A DNA stretch of 64,000 nt from Microbacterium sp. GCS4. Its GTDB lineage: Bacteria > Actinomycetota > Actinomycetes > Actinomycetales > Microbacteriaceae. The notes below the pieces were generated by a model, which was not told the DNA's origin, did not search any database, and worked only from the letters and a program-made list of their open reading frames with translations. The position numbers and the translations under genes were made by a program. The stretch spans positions 558,001 to 622,000 of the forward strand of contig NZ_LGYE01000001.1 in the NCBI RefSeq assembly GCF_001262495.1, written 5' to 3'. Shown here in pieces: positions 28,188 to 37,974 of the stretch. Each line of letters opens with the position of its first letter. Positions within the stretch are counted from its first letter, which is position 1.

Positions 28188-30464
28188 TCACTCGGCGGCG
28201 GACTCCTCCGCGGGCGCAGCGTCCGCAGTGGGCGCGTCGTCGAGCACGGGCTCGAGCGACAGCTTGCCGCGGTCGTCGATCTTCGTGATCTTCACGAGGA
28301 TCTTCTGGCCGACGGAGAGCACGTCCTCGACGTTCTCGACGCGCTTGCCACCGGCGAGCTTGCGCACCTCGGTGACGTGCAGCAGGCCGTCCTTGCCCGG
28401 GAGAAGCGAGATGAACGCGCCGAACGTCGCGATCTTGACGACGGTTCCGAGGAACTGCTCGCCGACCTCCGGGTTGGTGGGGTTCGCGATCGCGTTGACC
28501 TGGGCGCGGGCGGCCTCGGCCGAGGGGCCGTCGGTCGCGCCGATGTAGACGGTGCCGTCCTCCTCGATCGAGATCTGAGCGCCGGTCTCGTCCTGGATCG
28601 CGTTGATCGTCTTGCCCTTCGGGCCGATCAGCTCGCCGATCTTGTCGACGGGGATCTGCACGCTGATGACGCGCGGCGCGGTCGGCGCCATCTCGTCGGG
28701 AGCGTCGATCGCCGCGTTCAGGACGTTGAGGATCGTCAGGCGCGCATCGCGAGCCTGGGTCAGGGCCCCTGCGAGCACCGACGACGGGATGCCGTCGAGC
28801 TTCGTGTCGAGCTGGATCGCCGTGACGAACTCGCTCGTGCCTGCGACCTTGAAGTCCATGTCGCCCAGCGCGTCCTCGGCGCCGAGGATGTCGGTCAGCG
28901 CCGCGTAGCGGGTCTCACCGTCGACCTCGTCGGACACGAGGCCCATCGCGATGCCGGCGACGGGAGCGCGCAGCGGCACACCCGCGTTCAACAGCGACAG
29001 GGTCGACGCGCAGACGGAGCCCATCGACGTCGAGCCGTTCGAGCTCAGCGCCTCGGACACCTGACGGATCGCGTAGGGGAACTCCTCGCGGCTCGGCAGC
29101 ACCGGCACGAGAGCGCGCTCGGCGAGGAAGCCGTGCCCGATCTCGCGACGCTTCGGCGAACCCACGCGGCCGGTCTCACCGGTCGAGTAGGGCGGGAAGT
29201 TGTAGTGGTGCATGTAGCGCTTGCTCGTCGTGGGCGACAGCGAGTCGATCTGCTGCTCCATCTTGAGCATGTTCAGCGTGGTGACGCCCATGATCTGGGT
29301 CTCGCCGCGCTGGAAGATCGCCGAGCCGTGAACGCGCGGGATGACCTGCACCTCGGCGTCGAGCGGACGGATGTCCGCGAGACCGCGACCGTCCATGCGG
29401 ACGCTCTCGGTGAGGATGCGACCGCGGACGATCTTCTTCGTGACGGACTTGTACGCCGCGGCGAACTCGAGCGGAGCCCCGGCGGGCAGGCTGCCGGCCT
29501 CGACCGCTTCGATGAGCTGCGCCTTGACGCGGTCCTTGACCTCGTCGTCCTTGCCCTGACGCTCCTGCTTGTCGGCGATCTGGTAGACGTTCACCAGGTC
29601 GTCGTAGGAACGCTCGGCCACGAAGTCGTAGACCTCGCTGGAGTACGGCGGGAAGACCGGGTACACACCCGGCTCCTTCGATGCGGACGCGGCGAGCTCC
29701 GCCTGAGCCTTCACCAGCTGAGCGATGAAGGGCTTCGCGGCCTCGAGGCCCTGCGCGACGACGGTCTCGTCGGGCTTCGTGGCGCCGGCCTTGATGAGGT
29801 TCCAGCTGCCCTCGGTCGCCTCGGCCTCGACCATCATGATCGCGACGTCCTCGGTGCCGTCGACCTTCGTGACGACACGACCGGCGACGATCAGGTCGAA
29901 CACGGCCTCCGAGACCTGCTCGGCGGTCGGGAACGCGACCCACTGGTCGGCGTGCTCGCCGTGACCGGGGATGAACGCGAGGCGCACACCGGCGACGGGA
30001 CCCGAGAACGGCAGACCCGAGATCTGCGTCGACGCCGAGGCGGCGTTGATCGCGAGAGCGTCGTAGAACTCGCCCGGAGCGATCGACAGGACGGTGATGA
30101 CGATCTGGACCTCGTTGCGCAGGCCGTCGACGAACGACGGACGCAGCGGACGGTCGATCAGACGGCAGACGAGGATGGCCTCGGTGGAGGGGCGTCCCTC
30201 ACGGCGGAAGAACGAGCCGGGGATCTTGCCCGCGGCGTAGGAGCGCTCCTCGACGTCGACCGTCAGCGGGAAGAAGTCGAAGCCCTCACGCGGGTGCTTG
30301 CCCGCGCTGGTGGCCGAGAGGAGCATGGTCTCGCCGTCGAGGTACGCGGCGACTGCGCCCTGAGCCTGCTGCGCGAGGCGGCCGGTCTCGAAGCGGATGG
30401 TGCGGGTGCCGAAGCGGCCGTTGTCGAGAACGGCCTCGGTGGCGGTGATTTCAGGACCTTCCAA
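28188..30464 (-). CDS. pnp: polyribonucleotide nucleotidyltransferase
   Basis: 758-aa 3'-5' exoribonuclease. Two RNase PH domains (about 10-230 and 335-570), a KH domain with [11 protein letters not shown] near residue 612, and an S1 domain starting near [17 protein letters not shown] (about 666), then an Ala/Glu/Asp tail. The start codon is TTG with GGAGAG ten bases upstream; no ATG fits the family N-terminus. Unlike most bacteria, rpsO is not adjacent (it is at 50229-50498). Confidence 0.97.
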   Translation of the reverse strand: MEGPEITATEAVLDNGRFGTRTIRFETGRLAQQAQGAVAAYLDGETMLLSATSAGKHPREGFDFFPLTVDVEERSYAAGKIPGSFFRREGRPSTEAILVCRLIDRPLRPSFVDGLRNEVQIVITVLSIAPGEFYDALAINAASASTQISGLPFSGPVAGVRLAFIPGHGEHADQWVAFPTAEQVSEAVFDLIVAGRVVTKVDGTEDVAIMMVEAEATEGSWNLIKAGATKPDETVVAQGLEAAKPFIAQLVKAQAELAASASKEPGVYPVFPPYSSEVYDFVAERSYDDLVNVYQIADKQERQGKDDEVKDRVKAQLIEAVEAGSLPAGAPLEFAAAYKSVTKKIVRGRILTESVRMDGRGLADIRPLDAEVQVIPRVHGSAIFQRGETQIMGVTTLNMLKMEQQIDSLSPTTSKRYMHHYNFPPYSTGETGRVGSPKRREIGHGFLAERALVPVLPSREEFPYAIRQVSEALSSNGSTSMGSVCASTLSLLNAGVPLRAPVAGIAMGLVSDEVDGETRYAALTDILGAEDALGDMDFKVAGTSEFVTAIQLDTKLDGIPSSVLAGALTQARDARLTILNVLNAAIDAPDEMAPTAPRVISVQIPVDKIGELIGPKGKTINAIQDETGAQISIEEDGTVYIGATDGPSAEAARAQVNAIANPTNPEVGEQFLGTVVKIATFGAFISLLPGKDGLLHVTEVRKLAGGKRVENVEDVLSVGQKILVKITKIDDRGKLSLEPVLDDAPTADAAPAEESAAE

Positions 30465-30828
30465 GAGGTCTCTCCTTCTTTGTTTAGACTCGCTCGTCCG
30501 TGTGACGCGCGAGCGTGTTCATGAAGGAGCAGGACGACGGGGTTCGGGCGCGCGGGCACTTCCGCGAATCTCGCCTGCGCTGGCCACCAGTAGAAAGCCA
30601 CCCGACGACACGCGCCGAGGAACCCACCACAGGGGACCAGCTTCTCCGCCGATCGCTCCATGAGTCGATATGCAGTTGTACGACCGACCTGAGCCAGTCC
30701 CCTCAACTGTATCAGCGCCGCCGCGGAATCCCGCGGGACCGGCCACGACGCCGAAGAGTCATCCGACGGTCATCGCACGTTCATCGCGTGGATGCGGTCA
30801 GGTGCACGGCATCCGCTGAGGTGAACCC
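30465..30828. other. intergenic region between divergent pnp and ugd
   Basis: 364 bases with no convincing gene. It should hold the pnp promoter and leader (minus) and the ugd promoter (plus). Near pnp, CGCTCG and CGAGCG form a short hairpin with an inner GTC/GAC stem (about 30490-30514), which could be a processing or autoregulatory stem as in other pnp leaders. GAGGTG precedes the ugd ATG. Confidence 0.5.
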
Positions 30829-32139
30829 ATGCGCATGTCAGTGATCGGCTGCGGGTACCTCGGTGCCGTGCACGCCGCCGCGATGGCCTCGATCGGACAC
30901 GACGTCGTCGGCATCGACGTCGACGAGCAGAAGGTCGCCGCTCTGGCGGGCGGCATCGCGCCGTTCTTCGAGCCGCAGCTCGACGAGCTGCTGCGCGAGG
31001 GTCTCGACTCGGGTCGTCTGCGCTTCAGCACGGACATGGCCGAGTCCGCAGACGCCGCCGTGCACTTCCTCGCCGTCGGCACCCCGCAGGTCGCCGGCGG
31101 GCACGCCGCCGACCTCCGTTTCGTGGACGCCGCGATCGAGGCGCTGCTCCCCCACCTCCGACCTGGACACGTGGTCGCCGGCAAGTCGACGGTGCCGGTC
31201 GGTACCGCTGCACGGCTGGCGGGATCCATCGCCGAGTCGGGTGCGGTGCTGGTCTGGAATCCGGAGTTCCTCCGCGAAGGCTGGGCCGTGCACGACACGA
31301 TCACCCCGGATCGCCTCGTCGTCGGCATCCCTCCCACCGATGCCGGGGATGCCGCGGCCGAGCTCCTGCGCGAGGCCTACGCTCCCGCGATAGCGGCGGG
31401 TGCGCCGTTCCTCGTGACCGACCTCGCGACCGCTGAACTGGTGAAGGGCGCCGCGAACGCGTTCCTCGCCACAAAGATCTCCTTCATCAATGCGATGGCG
31501 GAGATCGCTGAGGCCTCAGGCGCCGATGTGACGCTGCTCGCCGACGCCCTCGGGCACGACACCCGGATCGGGCGGCGGTACCTCGGATCCGGCATCGGCT
31601 TCGGCGGCGGCTGCCTGCCCAAGGACATCCGCGCCTTCGCCGCCAGAGCCGAGGAGCTGGGCCGCGGTGAGGCCGTCGGATTCCTCCGCGAGGTCGACGG
31701 CATCAACCTCCGGCGACGCGACCGCGCGGTGCAGCTCGTCGTGGACGCACTCGGCGGCCTCGTGTTCGGGAAGCGGATCGCCGTGCTCGGCGCCGCGTTC
31801 AAGCCGTTCAGCGACGACATCCGCGACTCACCCGCGCTCGACGTCGCCGTGCGCCTGCGCGGGCTCGGCGCCGACGTCGTCGTGACCGACCCCGCAGCGC
31901 TGCCGAACGCGGCGGCGGCGCATCCGCAGCTCGGATACGCCGTCGAGCGCGACGACGCACTGCGCGACGCCGATGCCGTGGTCGTCGTCACGGAGTGGGA
32001 TCTCTACCGCCGCGAGATGAGCCCCGAGCACGCCGGAGCCCTCGTCGCCGGCCGCGTCATCGTGGACGGTCGCAACTGCCTGGATGCGGACGCCTGGCGC
32101 GCCGCTGGCTGGTCGTACCACGGCATGGGCCGCCGCTGA
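30829..32139 (+). CDS. ugd: UDP-glucose 6-dehydrogenase
   Basis: 436-aa NAD-dependent enzyme that oxidises UDP-glucose to UDP-glucuronate for cell-surface polysaccharides. N-terminal Rossmann turn VIGCGYLGAVHAA; AGKSTVPVGTA and WNPEFLREGWAV are family boxes; the catalytic Cys is residue 262 in GFGGGCLPKD; the C-terminal UDP-binding domain follows. GDP-mannose dehydrogenase is the nearest alternative. It converges on a glycosyltransferase gene 25 bases away. Confidence 0.9.
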   Translation: MRMSVIGCGYLGAVHAAAMASIGHDVVGIDVDEQKVAALAGGIAPFFEPQLDELLREGLDSGRLRFSTDMAESADAAVHFLAVGTPQVAGGHAADLRFVDAAIEALLPHLRPGHVVAGKSTVPVGTAARLAGSIAESGAVLVWNPEFLREGWAVHDTITPDRLVVGIPPTDAGDAAAELLREAYAPAIAAGAPFLVTDLATAELVKGAANAFLATKISFINAMAEIAEASGADVTLLADALGHDTRIGRRYLGSGIGFGGGCLPKDIRAFAARAEELGRGEAVGFLREVDGINLRRRDRAVQLVVDALGGLVFGKRIAVLGAAFKPFSDDIRDSPALDVAVRLRGLGADVVVTDPAALPNAAAAHPQLGYAVERDDALRDADAVVVVTEWDLYRREMSPEHAGALVAGRVIVDGRNCLDADAWRAAGWSYHGMGRR

Positions 32140-32164
32140 GCCGTCTCGAGCCGCGAGCGCCCGT

Positions 32165-34105
32165 TCAGGACACCGGGACAGTGCGCTCCGACGCCGAGCG
32201 ACCGAGGTACACGTAGTCGTCGTGCTTCGCGACACGACCGTCGCCCGCGGCACGCCCGTGCAGGCGCCGCCACACCCACGGCAGCGCGTGCCGACGCCAC
32301 CACAGCCCGGCGCCGATCGACTCGTTCTCGTGCAGAGCGGCGTCGAGGGCACCCAGCGCGTCGGCGTGCGGGACGCCGAGGACGTCGCCGGCCCGATACG
32401 CGAGGAAGCGGTGCCCACGGCTGCTGAGATGCACGAGGTCCTCGCCCCAGTTCGGCCGGTCGGGCAGCGAGGGATGCATGTCCGTGTCTATGAGGATCGC
32501 TCCCGTGCGCGCGGCGATGCCGGCGAGCGCGGTCGCGAACGCCGAGAACCGCCGCGCGTACAGGTGCGCGGCACGTCTGCGGGGCAGGAACGGCGTCACC
32601 AGGAGCACGTCGGCGCCGATCTCCCGCAGCCGGCGGACGGCATCCTCGAGCTCTGCGGCGAGCGCTCGTACATCCACGCGGTGCTTCACGAGATCGTTCG
32701 CGCCGATCAGCACCGAGACGAGATCCGGGCGCAGCTCCAGCGCGCGGGGCAGCTGAGTCTCGCACACGTCACGCACGCGCTTGGAGCGGATGGCCAGATT
32801 GGCGTAGTGGAGGCCGCCGCGCGCCGAGAGCAGATGAGCGAGACGATCGGCCCATCCGCGCAGCGCACCGTCGGGCGCCGGATCGCACAACCCCTCCGTC
32901 AGCGAGTCCCCCAGGGCGACGTAGCGCTGCCATCGTCGTCCCACGAGCGGCGCGGTCGCCTCGGGGCGGGTCATGCGGCGAGCGCGCAGGCCCGAATCGA
33001 CCGCGCGCAACTCGCGCGCCTCGTCGAAGTGCCCCAGCAGCTGGTCGCACACGCTCGACCAGCTGCGTCCCTGCACGGCTTCCCAGCCTGCGTCGCCGAA
33101 GGCCCGGCGCTTGCGGGTGTCCCCCGCGAGGTCGGCGACACGCATGCGCAGGTCGTCGAGGTCGCCAGGCCGGTACAGCCAGCCATCGACGCCCATGCGC
33201 ACGAGGTCGAGTGGGCCTCCTCGCCCGGTGGCGACCACCGGCACGCCACTCGCATGCGCCTCCTGCAGCGTCTGCCCGAAGGTCTCGCTCTCCCCCGGGT
33301 GCACGAACACGTCGAAGGATGCCGCGGCCGCGGCGAGCGCGTCACCGCCGAGGTGGCCGAGGAAGAGGGCGCGGGGCATCAGCGCCTCGAGCTTCGTCCT
33401 GCTCGGTCCGTCCCCGACGATCACGAGGCGCGCTCCGGGGAGGTCCTGCAGCACGGCGAGGTCCTCGACCTGCTTCTCGGGTGCGAGGCGCCCGATGTAT
33501 CCGATCACGACCTCTCCTCCCCACGCTGTGCGGAGCGTCTCGTCGCGACGCGACGGGTGGAAGCGCTCCGCATCGACGCCCCTTCCCCATCGACGGACGC
33601 GGTCCACGCCCAGCGTCGCGAGCTGCTGCGCCGACTCCGCCGAGGGGGCGAGCGTGAGTGTCGCCCGGCGATGCAGGCGCGCGATGTGGGTCTGCGCGAT
33701 CCCTGTCGTCGCCGGAATCCGGTAGCGCTCCGTGTAGGCGGCGACGTCCGTCTGGTAGGCGGCGATCGAGGCGACGTCGAGTCGCTCGGCGGCGAGCGCA
33801 CCGCGCCAGCCCAGCGCGAACGGCGAGGCGAGGTGGACCACGTCGGGGTGGAAGCGCCGCAGCGAGGCGGCGACCCGATGCGCCGGCGAGGTGCCGACCC
33901 GGACGTTCCTGTAGCCGGGCAGCGGCAGGCTCGGGATCGCCTCCACCCGGGCGCCCTCGATCTCGGTCGGGATGCCGACCGCGTCGGGCGCGATCACATG
34001 CGCCTCATGCCCCGTGCGCTCGAGGTGCTTCAGGATCTGCAGCACGGATCCGGTGACACCGTTCATGTGCGGAAGGAAGGACTCTGTCACGATCGCGACT
34101 CTCAC
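32165..34105 (-). CDS. glycosyltransferase (GT4) fused to an SGNH/GDSL hydrolase
   Basis: 646-aa two-domain protein. Residues 1 to about 375 are a GT4-type glycosyltransferase: VRVAIVTESFLPHMNGVTGS, then GYIGRLAPEKQVEDLAVLQD and SFDVFVHPGESETFGQTLQEA, with the E-x7-E donor-site motif. From M378 a full SGNH hydrolase follows: RYVALGDSLTEG, GANDLVKH and the D-x-x-H box in GEDLVHLSSRGH. There is no stop between them. At the junction the bases ATGA occur in the form typical of two overlapping genes. GTG start at 34105. Likely a cell-envelope mannosyl- or glycolipid enzyme (inference). Confidence 0.8.
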   Translation of the reverse strand: MRVAIVTESFLPHMNGVTGSVLQILKHLERTGHEAHVIAPDAVGIPTEIEGARVEAIPSLPLPGYRNVRVGTSPAHRVAASLRRFHPDVVHLASPFALGWRGALAAERLDVASIAAYQTDVAAYTERYRIPATTGIAQTHIARLHRRATLTLAPSAESAQQLATLGVDRVRRWGRGVDAERFHPSRRDETLRTAWGGEVVIGYIGRLAPEKQVEDLAVLQDLPGARLVIVGDGPSRTKLEALMPRALFLGHLGGDALAAAAASFDVFVHPGESETFGQTLQEAHASGVPVVATGRGGPLDLVRMGVDGWLYRPGDLDDLRMRVADLAGDTRKRRAFGDAGWEAVQGRSWSSVCDQLLGHFDEARELRAVDSGLRARRMTRPEATAPLVGRRWQRYVALGDSLTEGLCDPAPDGALRGWADRLAHLLSARGGLHYANLAIRSKRVRDVCETQLPRALELRPDLVSVLIGANDLVKHRVDVRALAAELEDAVRRLREIGADVLLVTPFLPRRRAAHLYARRFSAFATALAGIAARTGAILIDTDMHPSLPDRPNWGEDLVHLSSRGHRFLAYRAGDVLGVPHADALGALDAALHENESIGAGLWWRRHALPWVWRRLHGRAAGDGRVAKHDDYVYLGRSASERTVPVS

Positions 34106-34244
34106 ACCCTCAGGATGCAGCGGTCGCGGTGCGGCGGATCGCCGAAACGGGCCAGCGCACCAGAAGTTCACCGGATGCTGGATCGCTGGACACCGGCTAT
34201 CCGCGCGTTGGTTCCCGTTCACCTCGGACCCGCACTGTGGGGAC

Positions 34245-34817
34245 GTGCCGACAGACCTCCTCGCCGGTCCCTGGGGCCTCGCCATCATGAGCCTGCTCGT
34301 TCTCGGCGACTCGTTCTTCGTGGTGATCCCCGGGGAGATCGCGGTGACTGCGCTCGGGGCGGTCTCCTCGGCATCCGCCTCGCCACCGCTGTGGGCGGTG
34401 ATCGTGTGCGCGGGTGTCGCGGCGGCCCTGGGCGACGCCACCGTGTACGTGATCGGCCGCACCGTCGGCACCGAGCGGTGGCGCTGGATGCGCGCCCCGC
34501 GCGTGCAGCAGGCGCTGACGTGGGCCCGCCGACGCCTCGACGGCGGGTTGGCCATGGTGCTGTTCACCGGACGGTTCGTTCCGTTCGCACGCCTCGCGAT
34601 CAACCTCGTCGCCGGCGCCTCCCGCATCCATCCCTCGCGCTATCTGTGCCTCGCCGTCGCCGCCGCACTGGGGTGGGCCGCCTATCAGGCATCGGTCGGC
34701 GCGTTGATCGCCGTGATCGTCCCCGGCGGGCCGGTCGTGGCGGTGCTCGTGTCGGTCGCGGTCGCCGTGGGACTCGGTGCCGCGATCGACTTCGCGACCC
34801 GGCGGCTCCGCAGGTGA
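34245..34817 (+). CDS. DedA-family membrane protein
   Basis: 190-aa protein of the DedA/VTT family, possible lipid scramblase or transporter. FVVIPGEIAVTALGAV, ALGDATVYVIGR and the F-x-GRFVPFARLAINLVAGAS motif are typical, followed by helix WAAYQASVGALIAVIV. About five hydrophobic segments. The GTG at 34245 is preceded by GGGGA; an ATG at 34288-34290 is not far inside. Divergent from the glycosyltransferase gene. Confidence 0.85.
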   Translation: MPTDLLAGPWGLAIMSLLVLGDSFFVVIPGEIAVTALGAVSSASASPPLWAVIVCAGVAAALGDATVYVIGRTVGTERWRWMRAPRVQQALTWARRRLDGGLAMVLFTGRFVPFARLAINLVAGASRIHPSRYLCLAVAAALGWAAYQASVGALIAVIVPGGPVVAVLVSVAVAVGLGAAIDFATRRLRR

Positions 34818-34856
34818 CCTGCCGGCCGCTCCGACGCGTGCTCTAGGCTGGCGGGC

Positions 34857-35033
34857 ATGAGCACCGAAGAGGGCGCGTCCTCCACCGAGGACATGAAGCG
34901 CAAGTTCAAGGAAGCGCTCGAGAAGAAGAACGCGCACCACCGCGAGGGCGAAGCCCACCTGGACGGCGACTCCGCCGTCCACGGCGGTGCCGCCCCGCAG
35001 ACGCGGCGCGAGTTCCGACGCAAGAGCGGTTGA
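34857..35033 (+). CDS. DUF5302 small protein
   Basis: 58-aa hydrophilic protein matching DUF5302: TEDMKRKFKEALEKKNAHH followed by a G-rich, His-rich stretch and RREFRRKSG. Actinobacterial family of unknown function. TAGGCT lies 7 bases before the ATG (leaderless). A strong hairpin follows the stop. Confidence 0.8.
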   Translation: MSTEEGASSTEDMKRKFKEALEKKNAHHREGEAHLDGDSAVHGGAAPQTRREFRRKSG

Positions 35034-35040
35034 CCGCACG

Positions 35041-35073
35041 AATGCGGGAGCCGATCGACTCGGCTCCCGCATT
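35041..35073. terminator. bidirectional terminator
   Basis: Perfect 14-bp stem AATGCGGGAGCCGA/TCGGCTCCCGCATT with a 5-base loop, flanked by TCTCTCTT on the plus strand. It separates the DUF5302 gene from the convergent transporter gene. Confidence 0.8.
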
Positions 35074-35090
35074 CTCTCTTCGGCTCGGTG

Positions 35091-36533
35091 TCAGCGCTGC
35101 TGCGCCGCCCGTTCGCGGGCCCGCTCCTGCTTGGCGGACATCTCGTCGATCGCCGAATCCTTGAGACCCTGCGAATCGACTGCCGACTTCTCATCGGCCA
35201 TGCCGTGACCGTCGACCCCGTCGAGCAGCGCCTCGTCGAACGGCAGCTCGCCGCCGAGGACCCGGCGCACCCGGTCACGGTCGATCTGCTTGGTCCAGGT
35301 TCCGATCAGCAGCGTCGCGACGGCGTTGCCGGTGAAGTTCGTCAGCGCGCGTCCCTCGGACATGAAGCGGTCGATCCCGACGATGACGCCGACGCCGTCG
35401 ACGAGGTCGGGGCGGTACGCCTGCAGACCGCCGGCGAGCGTGGCGAGTCCGGCTCCCGTGACTCCGGCCGCCCCCTTGCTCGCGATGATCATGAAGACCA
35501 GGAGGCCGATCTGCTCGCCGATCGACATGGGCTGACCCATGCCCGTGGCGATGAACAGCGACGCCATCGTGAGGTAGATCGCCGTGCCGTCGAGGTTGAA
35601 CGAGTACCCGGTCGGGACCGTGATGCCGACCACCGGCTTCGAGACGCCGACGTGCTCCATCTTGGCGATCAAGCGCGGCAGCGCGGACTCCGACGAGGAC
35701 GTGCCCACGATCAGCAGGTACTCCCGTGCCAGGTACTTGACGAGACTGAAGATGTTGACGCGGGTGACGGCGTACAGCAGCACGCCGAGCACCACCACGA
35801 TGAACACGATGCACGTGATGTAGAACGCGACCATCAGGATGCCGAGGCTCCAGATCGCCGCGACGCCGGTCTTGCCGACCACGGCGGCGATCGCTCCGAA
35901 CGCGCCGAGCGGCGCGAGCCACAGGATCATGCCGAGGATGCGGAACACGAGCTTCTGCAGGTTCTTGACCGCGTCCATGATGGGCGCGCCCTTCTCGCCG
36001 AGCCCCTGGAGCGCGAAGCCCGTCAGCAGCGCGATGAACAGGACCTGCAGCACGCTCTCGCCGGTGAAGGCCGAGAAGAACGTCGTGGGGATGATCCCGA
36101 GCACGAACTCGGTCGTGGTCTTCGCCTCGGTGTCGGTCGCGTCGTACTGGGCGCTCGCCATGTCGAGGCCGGCACCGGGGTGGATGATGTTGCCCACTAC
36201 GAGACCGATCGCGAGCGCGAACGTCGACATCACCATGAAGTACAGCAGCGCGAGACCGCCGATCTTCCCGACCGTCGCGGCCTTGGCGATGGATCCGACG
36301 CCCACCACGATCGTGCAGAAGATGATCGGGGCGATCATCATCTTGATCAGCGAGACGAACCCCTTGCCGATGGGTTCGAGCGACTGCCCGACCTCGGGGG
36401 CGATGAGCCCGACGGCCGCGCCGAGCACGACCGCGATGATGACGGACACGTACAGCCACGTGTGCCTGTCCCACGCCTGCTTGTTGCGGCGCCAGTGGAA
36501 GCCCGGAAGGGAGAACCCCGTCGTGATGGCCAT
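35091..36533 (-). CDS. dctA: dicarboxylate/amino acid:cation symporter (DctA family)
   Basis: 480-aa transporter for C4-dicarboxylates or acidic amino acids. Hydrophobic profile of the glutamate-transporter fold; TSSSESALPRLIAKME is the serine-rich re-entrant loop, GYSFNLDGTAIYLTMASLFIA is the NMDGT-like cation/substrate loop, and NFTGNAVATLLIG follows. The tail is charged (SAKQERARERAAQQR). GGAGGAAA precedes the ATG. Divergent from a CitA/DcuS-type sensor kinase, which probably controls it. aspA at 56500 uses the same metabolites. Confidence 0.92.
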   Translation of the reverse strand: MAITTGFSLPGFHWRRNKQAWDRHTWLYVSVIIAVVLGAAVGLIAPEVGQSLEPIGKGFVSLIKMMIAPIIFCTIVVGVGSIAKAATVGKIGGLALLYFMVMSTFALAIGLVVGNIIHPGAGLDMASAQYDATDTEAKTTTEFVLGIIPTTFFSAFTGESVLQVLFIALLTGFALQGLGEKGAPIMDAVKNLQKLVFRILGMILWLAPLGAFGAIAAVVGKTGVAAIWSLGILMVAFYITCIVFIVVVLGVLLYAVTRVNIFSLVKYLAREYLLIVGTSSSESALPRLIAKMEHVGVSKPVVGITVPTGYSFNLDGTAIYLTMASLFIATGMGQPMSIGEQIGLLVFMIIASKGAAGVTGAGLATLAGGLQAYRPDLVDGVGVIVGIDRFMSEGRALTNFTGNAVATLLIGTWTKQIDRDRVRRVLGGELPFDEALLDGVDGHGMADEKSAVDSQGLKDSAIDEMSAKQERARERAAQQR

Positions 36534-36693
36534 GTTTCCTCCTCGATCATGAACGTCGTCGTGTCATGTGCGCGGGCGACCTCGCCCTGCGATCCCCTCA
36601 CGGTCCCCGACTTCCCCCCGCGACGCCATTTGTGGTCGTATTGGTCATCACGGATCTCGGCCCCCCGCGATCGACGGCGATCGGAAGGAAGCG

Positions 36694-37974
36694 ATGGCAC
36701 ACGCCCGCAGCGCGAGCAGCACCGCCTCGCGCGTCTTCCTCGTCCTGCTAGTCGCAGCGCTCGTGATCGGTGCGCTCGTCGCGGTGTTCCTGGTCGTGGA
36801 GGCGCAGCGCGCGACACATGCGGAGGCCGAGAGGGTGACCGCGGCCACGGCGCAGACGCTGGCTGCCTCCCCGGTCGTGCGGGAGGCCCTGGAGTCCGGT
36901 GACCAGGCCTCGGCCACGAACATGCTGGAGCCCTACGCCCTCGACGTCGTCGACACCGCGGACCTCGACTTCGTCACGGTGATGACGCCGGACGGCGTGC
37001 GCGTGACGCATCCGGACCTCGACCGGATCGGCGAGAAGTACCTCGGCACGATTCCCACGGATCGCGTGCCGCTGACCGAGGTCTTCACGGGCACGCTCGG
37101 GCCGTCGGTGCGCACGATCGTGCCGGTGCTCGCGTCCGACGGGACCGTGCGGGGATGGGTCTCGGCGGGCGTCACGATCGAGTCGATCTCCGACACCCTG
37201 CTGCGTCGGCTGCCGCTGTCGCTCGCGATCACGGCCGCTCTCGTGGCACTCGGCGCCCTGGGCGCGTGGGCGGCGCGGCGCGTCACCCGGCGCATCGCGG
37301 GCGACCTGCCGCCGGGGCAGGTGCGCGATGCCGTGTCGTCGTACGAGTCGCTGCGCACGCTCGGCGACGCCTTGCGCGCGCAGACCCACGAGCACGGGAA
37401 CCGCATGCACACCGCGGTGGCCCTGCTCGAGCTGGGCCGCAGCGCGGAAGCGATCGAGATCCTCACCGAGACCTCTCGTCAGAGCCAGTCGCTCGTGGAC
37501 CAGGTGACCGCTCGGCGCGCGGGCGATCCCGCCATCGGCGCGCTGCTGCTGGGCAAGGCCTCGCAGGCCAAGGAGCGCGGCATCGACTGGCGCATCCGCA
37601 TCGAGCCGGACACGCCCGCGTCCCCGCTGTCGCCCGTCGACAGTGTCGCGGTGCTGGGCAACCTGGTCGACAACGCGATGGATGCCGCAGCCGGGAGCGC
37701 CGAGCGCTGGGTCTCGGTGGTGCTGGAACCCACGCCTGACGGCGGGATCTCACTCGAGGTGTCCGACAGCGGGCCCGGGGTGCCGTCGGACCTGGTGGAC
37801 CGCGTCTTCGAGGCGGGGTTCTCCACCAAGCCTGCCGGCGTGCACGGCCGTGGAGTGGGTCTCGCCCTGGTGCGCTCCGTGGTCGTCGGAGCGGGCGGCT
37901 CGGTCGAGCTTCGCTCCGACCCGACGACCTTCCGGGTGATCCTGCCCGCCGCTCGCCGACGGAGAACGGCATGA
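36694..37974 (+). CDS. sensor histidine kinase, CitA/DcuS type
   Basis: 426-aa membrane kinase. Membrane helix at about 13-35, an extracytoplasmic PAS/CACHE-like sensor (about 36-175) with DFVTVMTPDGVRVTHPDLDRIGEKY, second helix about 178-195. The phospho-acceptor is H232 in QTHEHGNRMH, the form used by CitA/DcuS kinases, then N-box NLVDNAMDAA, G1 SDSGPGV and G2 HGRGVGLALV. There is no PAS domain evident between helix 2 and the H box. GGAAGGAAG precedes the ATG. Likely senses di- or tricarboxylates (inference from homology and dctA next door). Confidence 0.88.
   Translation: MAHARSASSTASRVFLVLLVAALVIGALVAVFLVVEAQRATHAEAERVTAATAQTLAASPVVREALESGDQASATNMLEPYALDVVDTADLDFVTVMTPDGVRVTHPDLDRIGEKYLGTIPTDRVPLTEVFTGTLGPSVRTIVPVLASDGTVRGWVSAGVTIESISDTLLRRLPLSLAITAALVALGALGAWAARRVTRRIAGDLPPGQVRDAVSSYESLRTLGDALRAQTHEHGNRMHTAVALLELGRSAEAIEILTETSRQSQSLVDQVTARRAGDPAIGALLLGKASQAKERGIDWRIRIEPDTPASPLSPVDSVAVLGNLVDNAMDAAAGSAERWVSVVLEPTPDGGISLEVSDSGPGVPSDLVDRVFEAGFSTKPAGVHGRGVGLALVRSVVVGAGGSVELRSDPTTFRVILPAARRRRTA

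Noticed and set aside
27993..30524. Long plus-strand open frame opposite pnp
   Set aside because: Shadow of pnp; no start region or family similarity.
32165..32974. SGNH hydrolase as a separate gene starting at 32974
   Set aside because: No stop separates it from the glycosyltransferase frame and no ribosome site precedes the ATG. The split version remains possible only if there is a sequence error upstream.
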